A DNA stretch of 60,000 nt from Membranipora membranacea. Taxonomy: Eukaryota > Bryozoa > Gymnolaemata > Cheilostomatida > Membraniporidae. The position numbers were made by a program, and so were the translations under genes. Positions 35,947 through 40,952 of the stretch are shown one piece after another (the first letter of the stretch is position 1; each line of letters opens with the position of its first letter). The stretch is taken from contig OU612065.1 in assembly GCA_914767715.1 (NCBI GenBank), forward strand, positions 33,978,001-34,038,000. Reading direction: 5' to 3'. The notes under the pieces were generated by a model. It was not told where the DNA came from. It did no database searches and saw only the letters and a list, made by a program, of their open reading frames with translations.

Positions 35947-36544
35947 ACAGTTTCCTGTCTAGGTTGAGGAAGTTTTTATTTTTACCTGATTCTGACACTG
36001 CCTCAGTTTTTTCTCCTACACACCCGCTGATATGTCTGTAACTTGTGAATTAACCAAAATATAAGGTACACATATATTTTTTGAGTAATGAAAAAGCATT
36101 GTGCAATAATACATATCATGCAATATTTATTAGTGCTAGAGATGCGTTAGACAAAGAGTGGCCCAATGGTTAAGGGTGCGAACTTGCAAACTTTGAAGAC
36201 CGAGTTTAATTTTCAGCCTGGCAAATGATAATGTTGAAAATAAGATGCAATTAACATGTTATGCTTTCTACCTGATGCTGCCACAAATTATTTTCTTGCC
36301 CACCCACTGATATGTTGTCATGAGGGAACAACTTGAAAATTCACCAAAAAAAACATGAGTGAAATATGATTGGCCTATGGTATGGAGAAGACATTGTGAT
36401 ATCTTACCATAATCTACAATATTAATTGGATTTTTCTCTTCTGCAGACCTGATACATACATATAGAACCGGAGAGACAGGGCCGATGAAGACTTATTATC
36501 AGTGGTCAGTAAAGAGAAACTCAGTAAAGAGCAACTCACCATGA
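6217..36544 (+). CDS. LRR-Roc-COR-caspase fusion protein (ROCO family), whole gene span
   Basis: Predicted exons: 6217-6301, 7136-7243, 7372-7606, thirteen LRR exons from 8883 to 13839, 17176-17316, 20067-20207, 26442-26582, 30912-32811, 32965-33149, 33306-33467, 34145-34385, 34641-34814, 35181-35290, 35610-35829 and 36447-36544. Exon phases agree at every junction. The total is 5777 nt, one base short of a multiple of three, which matches a single frameshift near 31209. The model gives about 1925 residues: N-terminal region 1-142, LRRs about 143-945, Roc from about 970 (P-loop 977-984), COR to about 1529, caspase about 1592-1850. ROCO proteins use Roc-COR as a GTP-dependent dimer switch and LRRs for binding; caspases are Cys proteases of cell death and inflammation. 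No signal peptide or membrane segment is evident, so it is probably cytosolic. The fused role is inference. Confidence 0.85.
6885..7026. repeat. Inverted pair of tRNA-like (SINE head) sequences
   Basis: The + copy (about 6942-7026) has an A-box-like TGGCGCAATCGGTTAGCGCG and, about 40 bases later, a B-box-like GGGTCGAGTC, which is the internal Pol III promoter layout of tRNA. The left part (about 6885-6935) is the partial reverse complement of the same A-box half. The cloverleaf is not complete, so this is a tRNA-derived SINE relic rather than a tRNA gene. It lies in intron 1 of the ROCO gene. Confidence 0.55.
7136..7243 (+). CDS. ROCO-caspase exon 2
   Basis: An acidic, low-complexity segment (SDTNNTQQAEST at its end) ends in phase 1 at a GTGAGT donor and joins in frame to exon 3. 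The acceptor is uncertain: AG sites before 7121, 7130 and 7136 all keep the frame. I chose the one after CCGCAG. No domain is recognised. Confidence 0.5.
7372..7606 (+). CDS. ROCO-caspase exon 3, N-terminal segment and LRR lead-in
   Basis: It encodes about 79 residues beginning ELVLVYRVWYRDD, then a region ending LKHLMLQGMTTNQIKK that looks like the first LRR strand. It starts in phase 1 and ends in phase 2 at GTGAGT, which is exactly the phase needed by the LRR exon array that follows. The globular part before the LRRs is not recognised. Confidence 0.7.
7863..8377. mobile_element. Non-autonomous hAT-type DNA transposon with 8-bp target duplication
   Basis: The ends are inverted repeats CAGGGGTGCCCAACCT and AGGTTGGGCACCCCTG without 3' strand mismatch over 15-16 bases. 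A perfect 8-bp duplication, ATATAGTA, flanks it at 7855-7862 and 8378-8385. CAGGGGTG ends plus an 8-bp duplication are typical of hAT elements. At 515 bp it encodes no transposase. It sits in the intron before the LRR array. Confidence 0.93.
8630..8720 (+). repeat. tRNA-derived SINE relic
   Basis: A TGGTATGACTTTAGCTTGGCATGCAGAGGG segment resembles an A-box arm. It is followed by CAGGTTCTACTCCC, a good B-box match. The flanks are not tRNA-like and no cloverleaf closes, so it is an internal Pol III promoter remnant in an intron. Confidence 0.4.
8883..9023 (+). CDS. LRR exon 1 of the array
   Basis: 141 nt, phase 2/2, 47 codons covering two LRR turns (NLTELNVSGN ... LDVSYCGLEELPER). The acceptor TATTACAG and donor GTAAAT are the same as in the following units. 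Confidence 0.9.
9261..9401 (+). CDS. LRR exon 2 of the array
   Basis: Same 141-nt phase 2/2 unit. Variable positions read LNVCDNEDLKRLPDW and LDVSRCSLQ. The following intron is the second intron type (CAGACGTGTTGATCC). Confidence 0.9.
9636..9776 (+). CDS. LRR exon 3 of the array
   Basis: Same unit; variable positions LNVSGNRSLGRLPDW and LDVSRCSLQ. Identical in sequence to exon 6, which lies 1131 bases downstream. Confidence 0.9.
10011..10151 (+). CDS. LRR exon 4 of the array
   Basis: Same unit; variable positions LNVRSNLSLRRLPDG and LDVSDCRLQ. Same protein sequence as exon 7, 1131 bases downstream. Confidence 0.9.
10389..10529 (+). CDS. LRR exon 5 of the array
   Basis: Same unit; variable positions LNVSGNLSLRRLPDG and LDVSYCGLE. 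Same protein sequence as exon 8, 1131 bases downstream, with one silent change. Confidence 0.9.
10767..10907 (+). CDS. LRR exon 6 of the array (duplicate of exon 3)
   Basis: Identical to exon 3, and the following intron is also nearly identical. It is the first unit of the second three-exon block. Confidence 0.9.
11142..11282 (+). CDS. LRR exon 7 of the array (duplicate of exon 4)
   Basis: Matches exon 4 (LNVRSN, LDVSDCRLQ). Phase 2/2, 141 nt. Confidence 0.9.
11520..11660 (+). CDS. LRR exon 8 of the array (duplicate of exon 5)
   Basis: Matches exon 5 in protein sequence. Phase 2/2, 141 nt. Confidence 0.9.
11898..12038 (+). CDS. LRR exon 9 of the array
   Basis: Same unit; variable positions LKVRTNRSLRRLPDG and LDVSYCGLE. 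The following intron shows the slightly diverged form shared with exons 10 and 11 (TTATGTGCACTTAAATGCC). Confidence 0.9.
12276..12416 (+). CDS. LRR exon 10 of the array
   Basis: Same unit; LNVCGNEDLKSLPDW and LDVSDCSLQ. It differs from exon 11 mainly by Asp versus Tyr after LDVS. Confidence 0.9.
12654..12794 (+). CDS. LRR exon 11 of the array
   Basis: Same unit, 378 bases after exon 10 and nearly identical to it; LDVSYCSLQ at the variable strand. Confidence 0.9.
13032..13172 (+). CDS. LRR exon 12 of the array
   Basis: More diverged unit (MFNLTKLNVSGN, LDVSACSLQ). The longer following intron carries a LINE-like 3' end with an ATA/ATT microsatellite at about 13370-13400, also present after exon 13. 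Confidence 0.9.
13696..13839 (+). CDS. LRR exon 13 of the array (one extra codon)
   Basis: 144 nt instead of 141: a duplicated AGT codon gives DCSSLQ in the second repeat. Otherwise the same phase 2/2 unit (LNVSGTWRLKRLPDG). It is the last exon of the compact array. Confidence 0.9.
14510..15030 (+). mobile_element. Degenerate LINE fragment (endonuclease-RT linker)
   Basis: Broken translation on the + strand shows QPWMTTELYSLT, HRKVIK and later EITDPLDTAGKFNQFFVSIG. This is the linker between endonuclease and reverse transcriptase of LINEs and parallels EK-AEALNKQFHSVF in the element at the left edge. Stops and indels are frequent. It lies in the intron after LRR exon 13. Confidence 0.7.
17176..17316 (+). 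CDS. LRR exon 14 (second LRR subtype)
   Basis: 141 nt, phase 2/2, between TTATAG and GTAGGT. It encodes LEELTLDWNKTLTELPDE and LRTLNVSGCGLASLPSR. It belongs to a second LRR subtype, shared with exons 15 and 16, which lacks the MCTMVNL start of the array. Confidence 0.9.
17318..17480. repeat. Imperfect tandem duplication of about 95 bp in intron
   Basis: A segment with TTCATTACATATTGAGTTTG and AAGAACATATTGATG recurs directly as TTCATTGCATGTTGAGTTTA and AAGAACTTATTGATG, with an AT-rich spacer. Non-coding. Confidence 0.6.
18145..20066. repeat. About 2.9-kb segment, second copy, leading to LRR exon 15
   Basis: This stretch matches 15220-17175 with scattered substitutions and small indels. It has no recognised coding sequence; the short frames shared by both copies (15561 and 18517 on +; 16778 and 19694 on -) are products of the duplication and do not look like proteins. 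Confidence 0.85.
20067..20207 (+). CDS. LRR exon 15
   Basis: 141 nt, phase 2/2. LEVLMLDDNKTLTELPDE and LRTLNVSECDLTSLPSR. Duplicate of exon 14 with changes mainly in the exposed strand positions. Confidence 0.9.
20250..20950. mobile_element. Long foldback element, copy 1
   Basis: The left arm (from GTGATTGTGTCAGCTAACTT) and right arm (ending AGCTGACACAATCAC) are inverted repeats of about 300 bp around a roughly 80-bp centre. The same element is at about 26612-27310. It begins about 40 bases after the LRR exon donor in both copies. No coding frame. Confidence 0.85.
21032..21537 (-). mobile_element. 5'-truncated LINE fragment, RT C-terminus
   Basis: The - strand frame 21537-21178 reads FYKTYVKPVLSYAAPVW and then KLEKLQKTSSKIVL. 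This is the thumb/C-terminal region of LINE reverse transcriptases (compare KYLVRPAIEYSSTVW in the left-edge element). The equivalent site in the second duplication copy (about 27395) lacks it, so it inserted in, or was lost from, only one copy. Confidence 0.8.
21908..22306. mobile_element. Foldback element with about 180-bp arms, copy 1
   Basis: The arms run from GCCATTTATCAATAATGTCA and back to GACGTTATTGATAAATGGC, with a loop of about 40-60 bp near 22085. Copy 2 lies at about 27807-28200. The short frames on both strands are mirror images of the arms and not genes. Confidence 0.85.
22462..22545 (-). repeat. tRNA-derived SINE head, copy 1
   Basis: On the - strand it reads GGTAGCTCAGTTGTTTAGAGC (A-box and D-arm with GCTC/GAGC stem) and then GGCTTCGAATCCCGC (B-box). 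The acceptor ends do not pair, so it is a SINE head rather than a tRNA gene. Copy 2 is at about 28358-28442 within the duplication. Confidence 0.7.
22978..23080. mobile_element. Hairpin MITE, AGCCTGTCTTGACAAGCTTT family, copy 2
   Basis: Ends AGCCTGTCTTGACAAGCTTT and AAAGCTTTTCAAGACAGGCT, with a G-rich/C-rich pair inside (GGTGGGGGGTGGGGG and CCACCC). Confidence 0.85.
23557..24382. mobile_element. 826-bp DNA transposon with 29-bp terminal inverted repeats
   Basis: The ends are exact inverted repeats starting CAATGAACTAAACCTCCAGG and ending with its complement. A 7-bp direct repeat GTGAAAT flanks it (23550-23556 and 24383-24389). The homologous spot in the second duplication copy (about 29444-29452) is an uninterrupted GTAGGTGAAATATTA, i.e. 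an empty site. No transposase frame is seen. Superfamily not assigned; the 7-8 bp duplication is compatible with hAT-like or P-like integration. Confidence 0.9.
25632..26315. mobile_element. PIF/Harbinger-like non-autonomous transposon, TAA target duplication
   Basis: Terminal inverted repeats AGCTGTAGCTCCACGTAAC and GTTACGTGGAGCTACAGCT are perfect over 19 bases. TAA is duplicated on both sides, and the paralogous intron sequence (about 17050) reads through as GACTAACTGG, showing the empty site. A 3-bp TWA duplication is the hallmark of PIF/Harbinger. Inside is a fragment of the family's Myb/MADF-type accessory gene. Confidence 0.88.
25850..26011 (+). pseudogene. MADF/Myb-like fragment carried by the Harbinger-type element
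   Basis: ATG at 25850 opens 53 codons: MEELIISVVKSHPPIYD, then NYKD and WKVIAVSLGN. This is the first half of a MADF (Myb/SANT-like) DNA-binding domain, with the conserved hydrophobic helix 1, the PxxYD turn and the W..IA helix. Autonomous Harbingers carry such a gene next to the transposase. It ends early at TAG (26009-26011), so it is a remnant. Confidence 0.65.
26442..26582 (+). CDS. LRR exon 16
   Basis: 141 nt, phase 2/2; LESLWLSDNKTLTELPDE and LRTLNVSECGLTSLPSR. Nearly identical to exon 15 in its second repeat. It joins in phase 2 to the LRR-cap/Roc exon at 30912. Confidence 0.9.
28358..28442 (-). repeat. tRNA-derived SINE head, copy 2
   Basis: On the - strand: GTTGGTTAGAGCGCCTGCC (A-box/D-arm), an anticodon-like region, then GGCTTCGAATCCCGC (B-box). 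It is the duplicate of 22462-22545 and slightly closer to a tRNA. Confidence 0.7.
28871..28973. mobile_element. Hairpin MITE, AGCCTGTCTTGACAAGCTTT family, copy 3
   Basis: Starts AGTCTGTCTTGACAAGCTTT and ends AAAGCTTGTCAAGACAGGCT. It is the duplicated counterpart of 22978-23080; the arms pair better here (CTTGTCAAG versus CTTTTCAAG). Confidence 0.85.
29701..29905 (-). mobile_element. Copy-specific insertion, probably a LINE 3' end
   Basis: About 205 bases absent from the first copy (about 24640, where CCGACAAAT runs directly into CATACAATAG). Read on the - strand it ends GGCAATAAACAAACTTCAAC followed by repeats of CTTCAAA. A polyadenylation-like AATAAA and a short tandem tail are typical of LINE 3' termini. 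Confidence 0.6.
30912..32811 (+). CDS. ROCO-caspase exon: LRR cap, Roc GTPase and COR domain (frameshifted)
   Basis: One 1.9-kb exon. The first frame (from 30912) gives the last LRR (LENLNIDHNRALLSIP) and FADLEENVEQ, then the Roc P-loop GQTKAGKTS (31153-31179), and stops at TGA 31213-31215. The second frame continues without loss of homology: DFGGQ (G3, near 31312), LTHCDLID (G4, near 31515) and then COR (SWYVLMNLC, LHEIGRVMWY, CREEAWNERSFL). Adding one base in GGAAATTG near 31209 would link the two frames. It ends in phase 1 at CAT|GTGAGT. Roc binds and hydrolyses GTP; COR dimerises and relays the nucleotide state. No kinase follows, unlike LRRK2; the next exons encode a caspase. Confidence 0.9.
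32965..33149 (+). CDS. ROCO-caspase exon: acidic linker
   Basis: Phase 1 to phase 0, about 62 residues. Acidic and probably flexible (TLDEYLSGFEVASHE ... YDSDSYPVTADPMSS). It separates COR from the caspase, so it takes the place of a prodomain linker; its several Asp residues could be cleavage sites. No domain recognised. Confidence 0.8.
33306..33467 (+). CDS. ROCO-caspase exon: start of caspase p20
   Basis: 54 codons, phase 0/0. Reads TRGRALIISNTCNN, then RKGSEHDYRNIKGMLEKFGF. These match the first strand of caspases (RG.ALII.N), the substrate-binding Arg before G-(S/T)-x-x-D, and the LF..LGF helix. Confidence 0.88.
33484..33620. mobile_element. Foldback MITE in caspase intron
   Basis: The left arm (GCTCCGCCA...TTTAAGCGCTCAAAC...ATTATCAA, to about 33547) and right arm (from about 33558) are near-perfect complements of about 62 bases around a loop of about 10 bases. 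It starts 16 bases after the exon donor at 33467. No TIR family recognised. Confidence 0.85.
34145..34385 (+). CDS. ROCO-caspase exon: caspase catalytic His and Cys
   Basis: Phase 0 to 1. The catalytic His is in ITSHGHEG (residue about 1680) and the catalytic Cys in IIQACAGS (about 1723). Their spacing of 43 residues is normal for caspases. The usual QACRG is QACAG here: the Gln of the S1 pocket and the Cys are kept and Arg is replaced by Ala. All residues needed for catalysis that can be seen are present. Confidence 0.9.
34641..34814 (+). CDS. ROCO-caspase exon: p20-p10 linker with LEVD
   Basis: Phase 1/1. A Pro/Gln/Asn-rich linker (PSQAPPNQNQ) leads to LEVD (34703-34714), a caspase-like XExD cleavage motif, and then DFIIMQSSFD, the first strand of p10. 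This is where initiator and effector caspases are cut during activation. Confidence 0.88.
35181..35290 (+). CDS. ROCO-caspase exon: caspase p10
   Basis: Phase 1 to 0. Reads SHRSPKVGSLFIRCLVSTFYRYAHRDHLEELAAI, corresponding to the caspase p10 substrate loop (S-R..-GS.FI) and helix. Confidence 0.88.
35610..35829 (+). CDS. ROCO-caspase exon: end of p10 and C-terminal extension
   Basis: Phase 0 to 1. RYPSMPQSRCTFPGNKFYLQPG matches the last caspase strand (QMP..STL.K.FYF.P). About 35 further residues extend beyond the usual caspase end. If the intron is not removed, the frame runs on to TAG at 35883-35885. Confidence 0.85.
35915..35944 (+). repeat. (TGC)10 trinucleotide repeat in intron
   Basis: Ten uninterrupted TGC units lie about 85 bases after the exon donor at 35829. 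It is intronic in the model. CTG/TGC tracts often vary in length. Confidence 0.95.
36160..36235 (+). repeat. Decayed tRNA-like sequence
   Basis: GTGGCCCAATGGTTAAGGGTGCG resembles an A-box region, and GACCGAGTTTAATTTTC a decayed B-box. Probably an old SINE in the last intron. Confidence 0.4.
36447..36544 (+). CDS. ROCO-caspase last exon and stop
   Basis: It starts in phase 1 after CTTCTGCAG and reads LIHTYRTGETGPMK and a basic tail to TGA at 36542-36544. No known domain. Chosen as the last exon because its phase fits and no further exon is seen downstream. Confidence 0.65.
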
Positions 36545-39500
36545 CCTTTTTTTCTCTCACCTACCGGCAGTTCTTCACCAGACTGATGACGCTGAAGATC
36601 ATTTGCAACTCAATCTTACTAAGTCACAAACTGGTGGTTAGACAAAGAATATAAGTTATCATCTATATCTAAGTGCTGCTATTGGAGTTACCCTGTGTAC
36701 ATTCAAATATTCTTCTCAATTATTAAAAAAACTTTATATGTGTAGCATTGATTGCCTTTCACATTTGATTCATTTTAATCACATAAATATGTTTCTTATC
36801 CACAATGAATATTTCATTTATTATCCCCAATTTATACAATCTTCATTCACAAAGTTTATATTTATTATCTATAATGTATATATTTTATTAAAGCAAGGTA
36901 TATATTTTTCTAATAAATCTGGGAAAATTTAATTTAGGTCTACTTAGAAGTTTTGTCACACTGCATTAGAATGGAATATTCATCCTAAGTATCTAAAAGC
37001 TACATTGAATCGAATTGAAGTTTTTATGGCAGCAAAATGACATTGGCAATCGGATACCTTGGAGAGGTTTTACCCCAAAAGATTGCTGACTCCATTGCAT
37101 AAAATTACGTTTAACTCTTGCAGCAACAAGCACAGATAGTGTAGAAGAATCGATGACAAAACCTTTAGTCACCCTACATTTCATTTGTGACCTACCAACA
37201 GTATAATGTCCCATGATGCTCATAATACCTTGATAAAATTTGGTGCGCATAATTTTCAGAAGTGAGCTCTTAGATAAGAATTTCTTCCTAAATTAAGATG
37301 AGAAAATAAGTTCACACAAAGTCAAACTTGATTGCAGATCAGAGAAATACCAGTAAACAGTGACAGCTTTATACACAAAAAGCGTGTGATAGCCAGTATG
37401 TCTACTCAGGCCTGCTCCAAAGTGGAGCTTTTCGAAAAAAATTCTCCTGGTGAATATGCCTTCATAACTTATGCCATCCTAGGTTGGTGATAGGTATATG
37501 GCTAGTTAGTGCATGGAAGACACTTTTGTTAGTAAACAGTCGGTGATGAATAAGGAGTTGGCAGCAAAACATATGTTTGCTATTCAAAGTCGTTGAAACT
37601 GTGATATTACCACAAATCGACCTATCATGTTGAGTCATGCTACAGATGGATCAATATACCTCACAAAAGCCTGTGTTCACTAGTTTTGTATCGACAAGAA
37701 GTACTCTTTGGTATTGAGGACAACAGCAAAGCTTTTCAGGACAAGCTGAAATTGAAAGAATTTTCTGCAATATTCCTTCATCACCAACGAGAACACAATT
37801 TCTCCAGGCATAAATGGCGTAATTGAACTATATAGCTAACTTTGATCAGGCAGTTTGAAATATACGTCCCAAGCTCCCTGTTTTGATGACAACGGGTAAG
37901 TATATTATTGTAGGTACTAATGAAAGCGTCCAGTTCTGTATGGGCAGTAGCCATATTCATGAAAGAATCATAGTAGAGGGTTTGTTGGTGCAGCCAATGT
38001 TGCTTGCTAAGACATATTTTAGGTACTTAGTCTAATCCAACACTCCAGTGTTCTAATTTCAAGACATGTGGCAGATGCTGTATGTGATATGTCTTACATC
38101 ACGCATGTGGCCCCTACAGTACCACAGCAATGCTTTATAGGCCTTGAGTGCTGTAAGATATGTCACAGCCAGCACTTGCCACATTTCTTACAATAATCGT
38201 TGTCAACGACGGTTTTTAGTACCCATTCAGAACATCATAATTTTTTGCAATGTGAGTTGTCTGCTCATGGCAAATGAAAGGACAACTTATAATATACACA
38301 GACATCTGTAAATGAAAATTATTATACAGTGTCTATTTTCTTATGCAAAGTCAAAAAGATATTGTAAGATGTTAAGTTGGTTTAGTACGGTGGATATACT
38401 ATGAGAGTCTCCCATTAACCTACATATGACATGGAACCTTGGTTAAAGTTTATTTGGGTCAAGTTTATCTAGCCAGTCATCTTCCAAGAATTTCAACCTA
38501 TTTCACATCTCAATATTTTGTGTCGGCCATACTAAGTTTTGAGAAGAAAGAAGAAGGTAGGAAAAAGCATTTTCATTGAAGTTCGACTTTTGGACATTTC
38601 AGGTATGAGAATACTTCAGTTTGTAAAGAACAAGTTTGACTTCTACAACCGTGACTTTAGCCCATTTTTATCACTAGGTAGATGACTGTCATTGTAGAGT
38701 AGATCAATTCAATAAGTTATAGTGATAAATAAGAAGAAGTTTGTTGTTGCAGCAGAGCAACAATTAATTGAATCAATTCAATTTCGATGCCAGTTGAGTA
38801 GAGTAGAGACAGTAAAGTAGACTACTGGCATTGAATTGATTCAATTCATTGAGTTGTAGATGAGTAGTAATGAGAAACAACACAACATCCCAGTTGGATG
38901 GCCAGTTTTGTTACTCCTTTCCTTGCTTGCTGTTTGATGATGTTTTGTTGCTGGCCCCAAACGGGGGCTAGTCAAACATTGCACGACAAGACCCATCCCA
39001 ATAATGTTTTGGACTTGTAGTCAACCTGTGATGCAGTTTGTACTCTTTACCTTCAACTTGATCCAAAGCGTCCCATCACAGGGCGCACATGAATAACTAT
39101 ACCTTCAGTGTGTCGTGGTTTGGTTTGTAGATAGGGGTTTTTTTCCGCTTTGGGTAAACTAAACTGTTGAGCACTAATGGAAAAATATTAAAATTATTTG
39201 GGTGTGCACTTAGGCACAATTAGGGTTGAAAAAGATGGTGTGGCTCAATTCCAGTGAGCAGATATAAAGCAAACATGGGAGATACTTTTCTCAGGCGTTG
39301 GTTTACCAAATTTGAAGATTCGATGCTAAGCCTATAGTTTGTACTTATATACATTAGTTTTTGATTGGATAGTAACTGTAGAGATATGGTTTTGTTGATT
39401 CAACCTTGCCTATCCTCGTTCTATACTCAAACTCAAACCGATCAAAATTGAAAATTTAAGCAAGTTAAGTCTGTCAAGATTGATTGTTGTTAGTCAGTGT

Positions 39501-40017
39501 TTCTCCTAGACCTTGATTGATGTAAGTAAGCAATGATGGTGGGTGAGGAGTGAACTCCCAGTCACTATCATTGACTGAATATAGACCTGTGGGAAATATG
39601 GGATCACCTTACTTTGTTTCTGCTACATGTTAGTTAGTAATTTTACCCAAACTAGTAGCTTGTTGTTACTTCTTAAACATTTGCACATGTATACTGGTGC
39701 CTAGACGAATGGATCTCATTGCCTAGACTGGAAATAAGCAGAAAAACTGTGGAGGTTTTAGTTTCAGTTAGTAGCCAGTGTGATGTGTTGTCTAATCGTA
39801 AGCCAATACAGCCACAACCAGTTTCCCGAAAGGGATTGCTAAGCCATCTATTTTCCACTTAAACCCAGGTCGTCTCGATGAGTAGGAAACTAGCCAATAA
39901 CCGGCCGTTGGTGGCAGATGCTCAACACAATCACACAGTAGTATTCTGTGAGCTCTGACCCAGTAAGACTGGTGTCTAACAATGCTTACTCGGCGCACTC
40001 AAAGCGCAGGACTGCCC
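36545..40017. other. Intergenic region, no gene recognised
   Basis: Mostly AT-rich sequence without protein-like frames. It includes an inverted repeat around ATTGAATCAATTCAATTTCG at 38765-38860 and dispersed repeat words shared with other places (TAGAGGGTTTGTTGG at 37976, also near 50521 and 53232; CAACTTGATCCAAAG at 39056, also near 3370). A - strand frame at 36993-37250 is unrecognised and without introns; I do not call it a gene. Confidence 0.5.
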
Positions 40018-40267
40018 CAGGGGGGTCTTTCAATTAGAAACAGCCAAAATCGCTATCTGATCGCTCACTACCTGAGTGAGTGATACCTGCTAGGTTCTCG
40101 CTTTCAGATCGCTCACTCACTTGATGGAACTATATACATTCTGAGTGAGCGATTTCGGAGTGATCTTGTCTAATTGAAAGACCAAGTGAGTGATAACTTT
40201 GGAGCGATGTGATAGTGATAACTTGCTTTAGTAAAGGATCGCTTTTTCTAATTGAAAGACCCCCCTG
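40018..40267. mobile_element. 250-bp MITE with 23-bp perfect terminal inverted repeats
   Basis: The ends are CAGGGGGGTCTTTCAATTAGAAA and its exact complement; the first 20 bases on each side are enough to recognise it. The interior repeats GAGTGAGCGAT words on both strands. A diverged relative is at about 49770-49995. I could not identify a target duplication. Confidence 0.85.
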
Positions 40268-40952
40268 TTTGCCTATAAACTCTGAGCAAACCGATTAACA
40301 ACGGCTCAAGAAAGACACATAGGCAAACATGATCCTCATGTTTATCCTAGCTTACAAGAAGATCTGTTGTTCATTGAGTTTCATATTTTGGAAAACACAT
40401 GATATTATAATTCATCCGATATTTGGGTTTGGCAAAAATATAAACGGTATTGCAGTCCAGGAATTCATGAGTATTCCCACCTCAAGTTTTGATCATCAGA
40501 CAAGTTCCATGTTAATTATTATGCATGATAATTTTCGCTGTGTTCATATCATCTCACTCACATTATGTTAGGCGCAGCAGTTTCGCGATCACTGGAACTA
40601 TCGGGTCGGTACTGATGTCATTTATAGACCCATACTCATACCTATTAACATAACAGCACTCCACTCCCCAAATAAAAGTATATTTATTTGCTGTGCTTGT
40701 AATTTTTATGTGATTCAGCAAGTTGTCGGGCAATTCCAGCATAGGGAACTTCAGGAGATGGATCAGCTCACAGTGTAAAAGAAGTATCTGGAAAAGAACA
40801 TCTAATCTTTCCATCAATCATAGAGAAAGTCCGCATCCAATATATTAGTTAGTCTCTTGTGTTCCCAGAATGTTGAATCATGCGCAATCCTCGTACTTTC
40901 AGCTGAGCCTCGTACGCCAAACTGAATCTTCTGAGATAATACTGCAAACAAG
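40268..40952. other. Upstream region of the EFTUD2-like pseudogene
   Basis: No coding sequence recognised. The 30 bases before 40953 are the presumed 5' UTR; I see no clear TATA box. Confidence 0.4.

Noticed and set aside
36993-37250. Possible transposase fragment on the - strand
   Set aside because: One frame of 85 codons without recognisable DDE motifs or terminal repeats around it.
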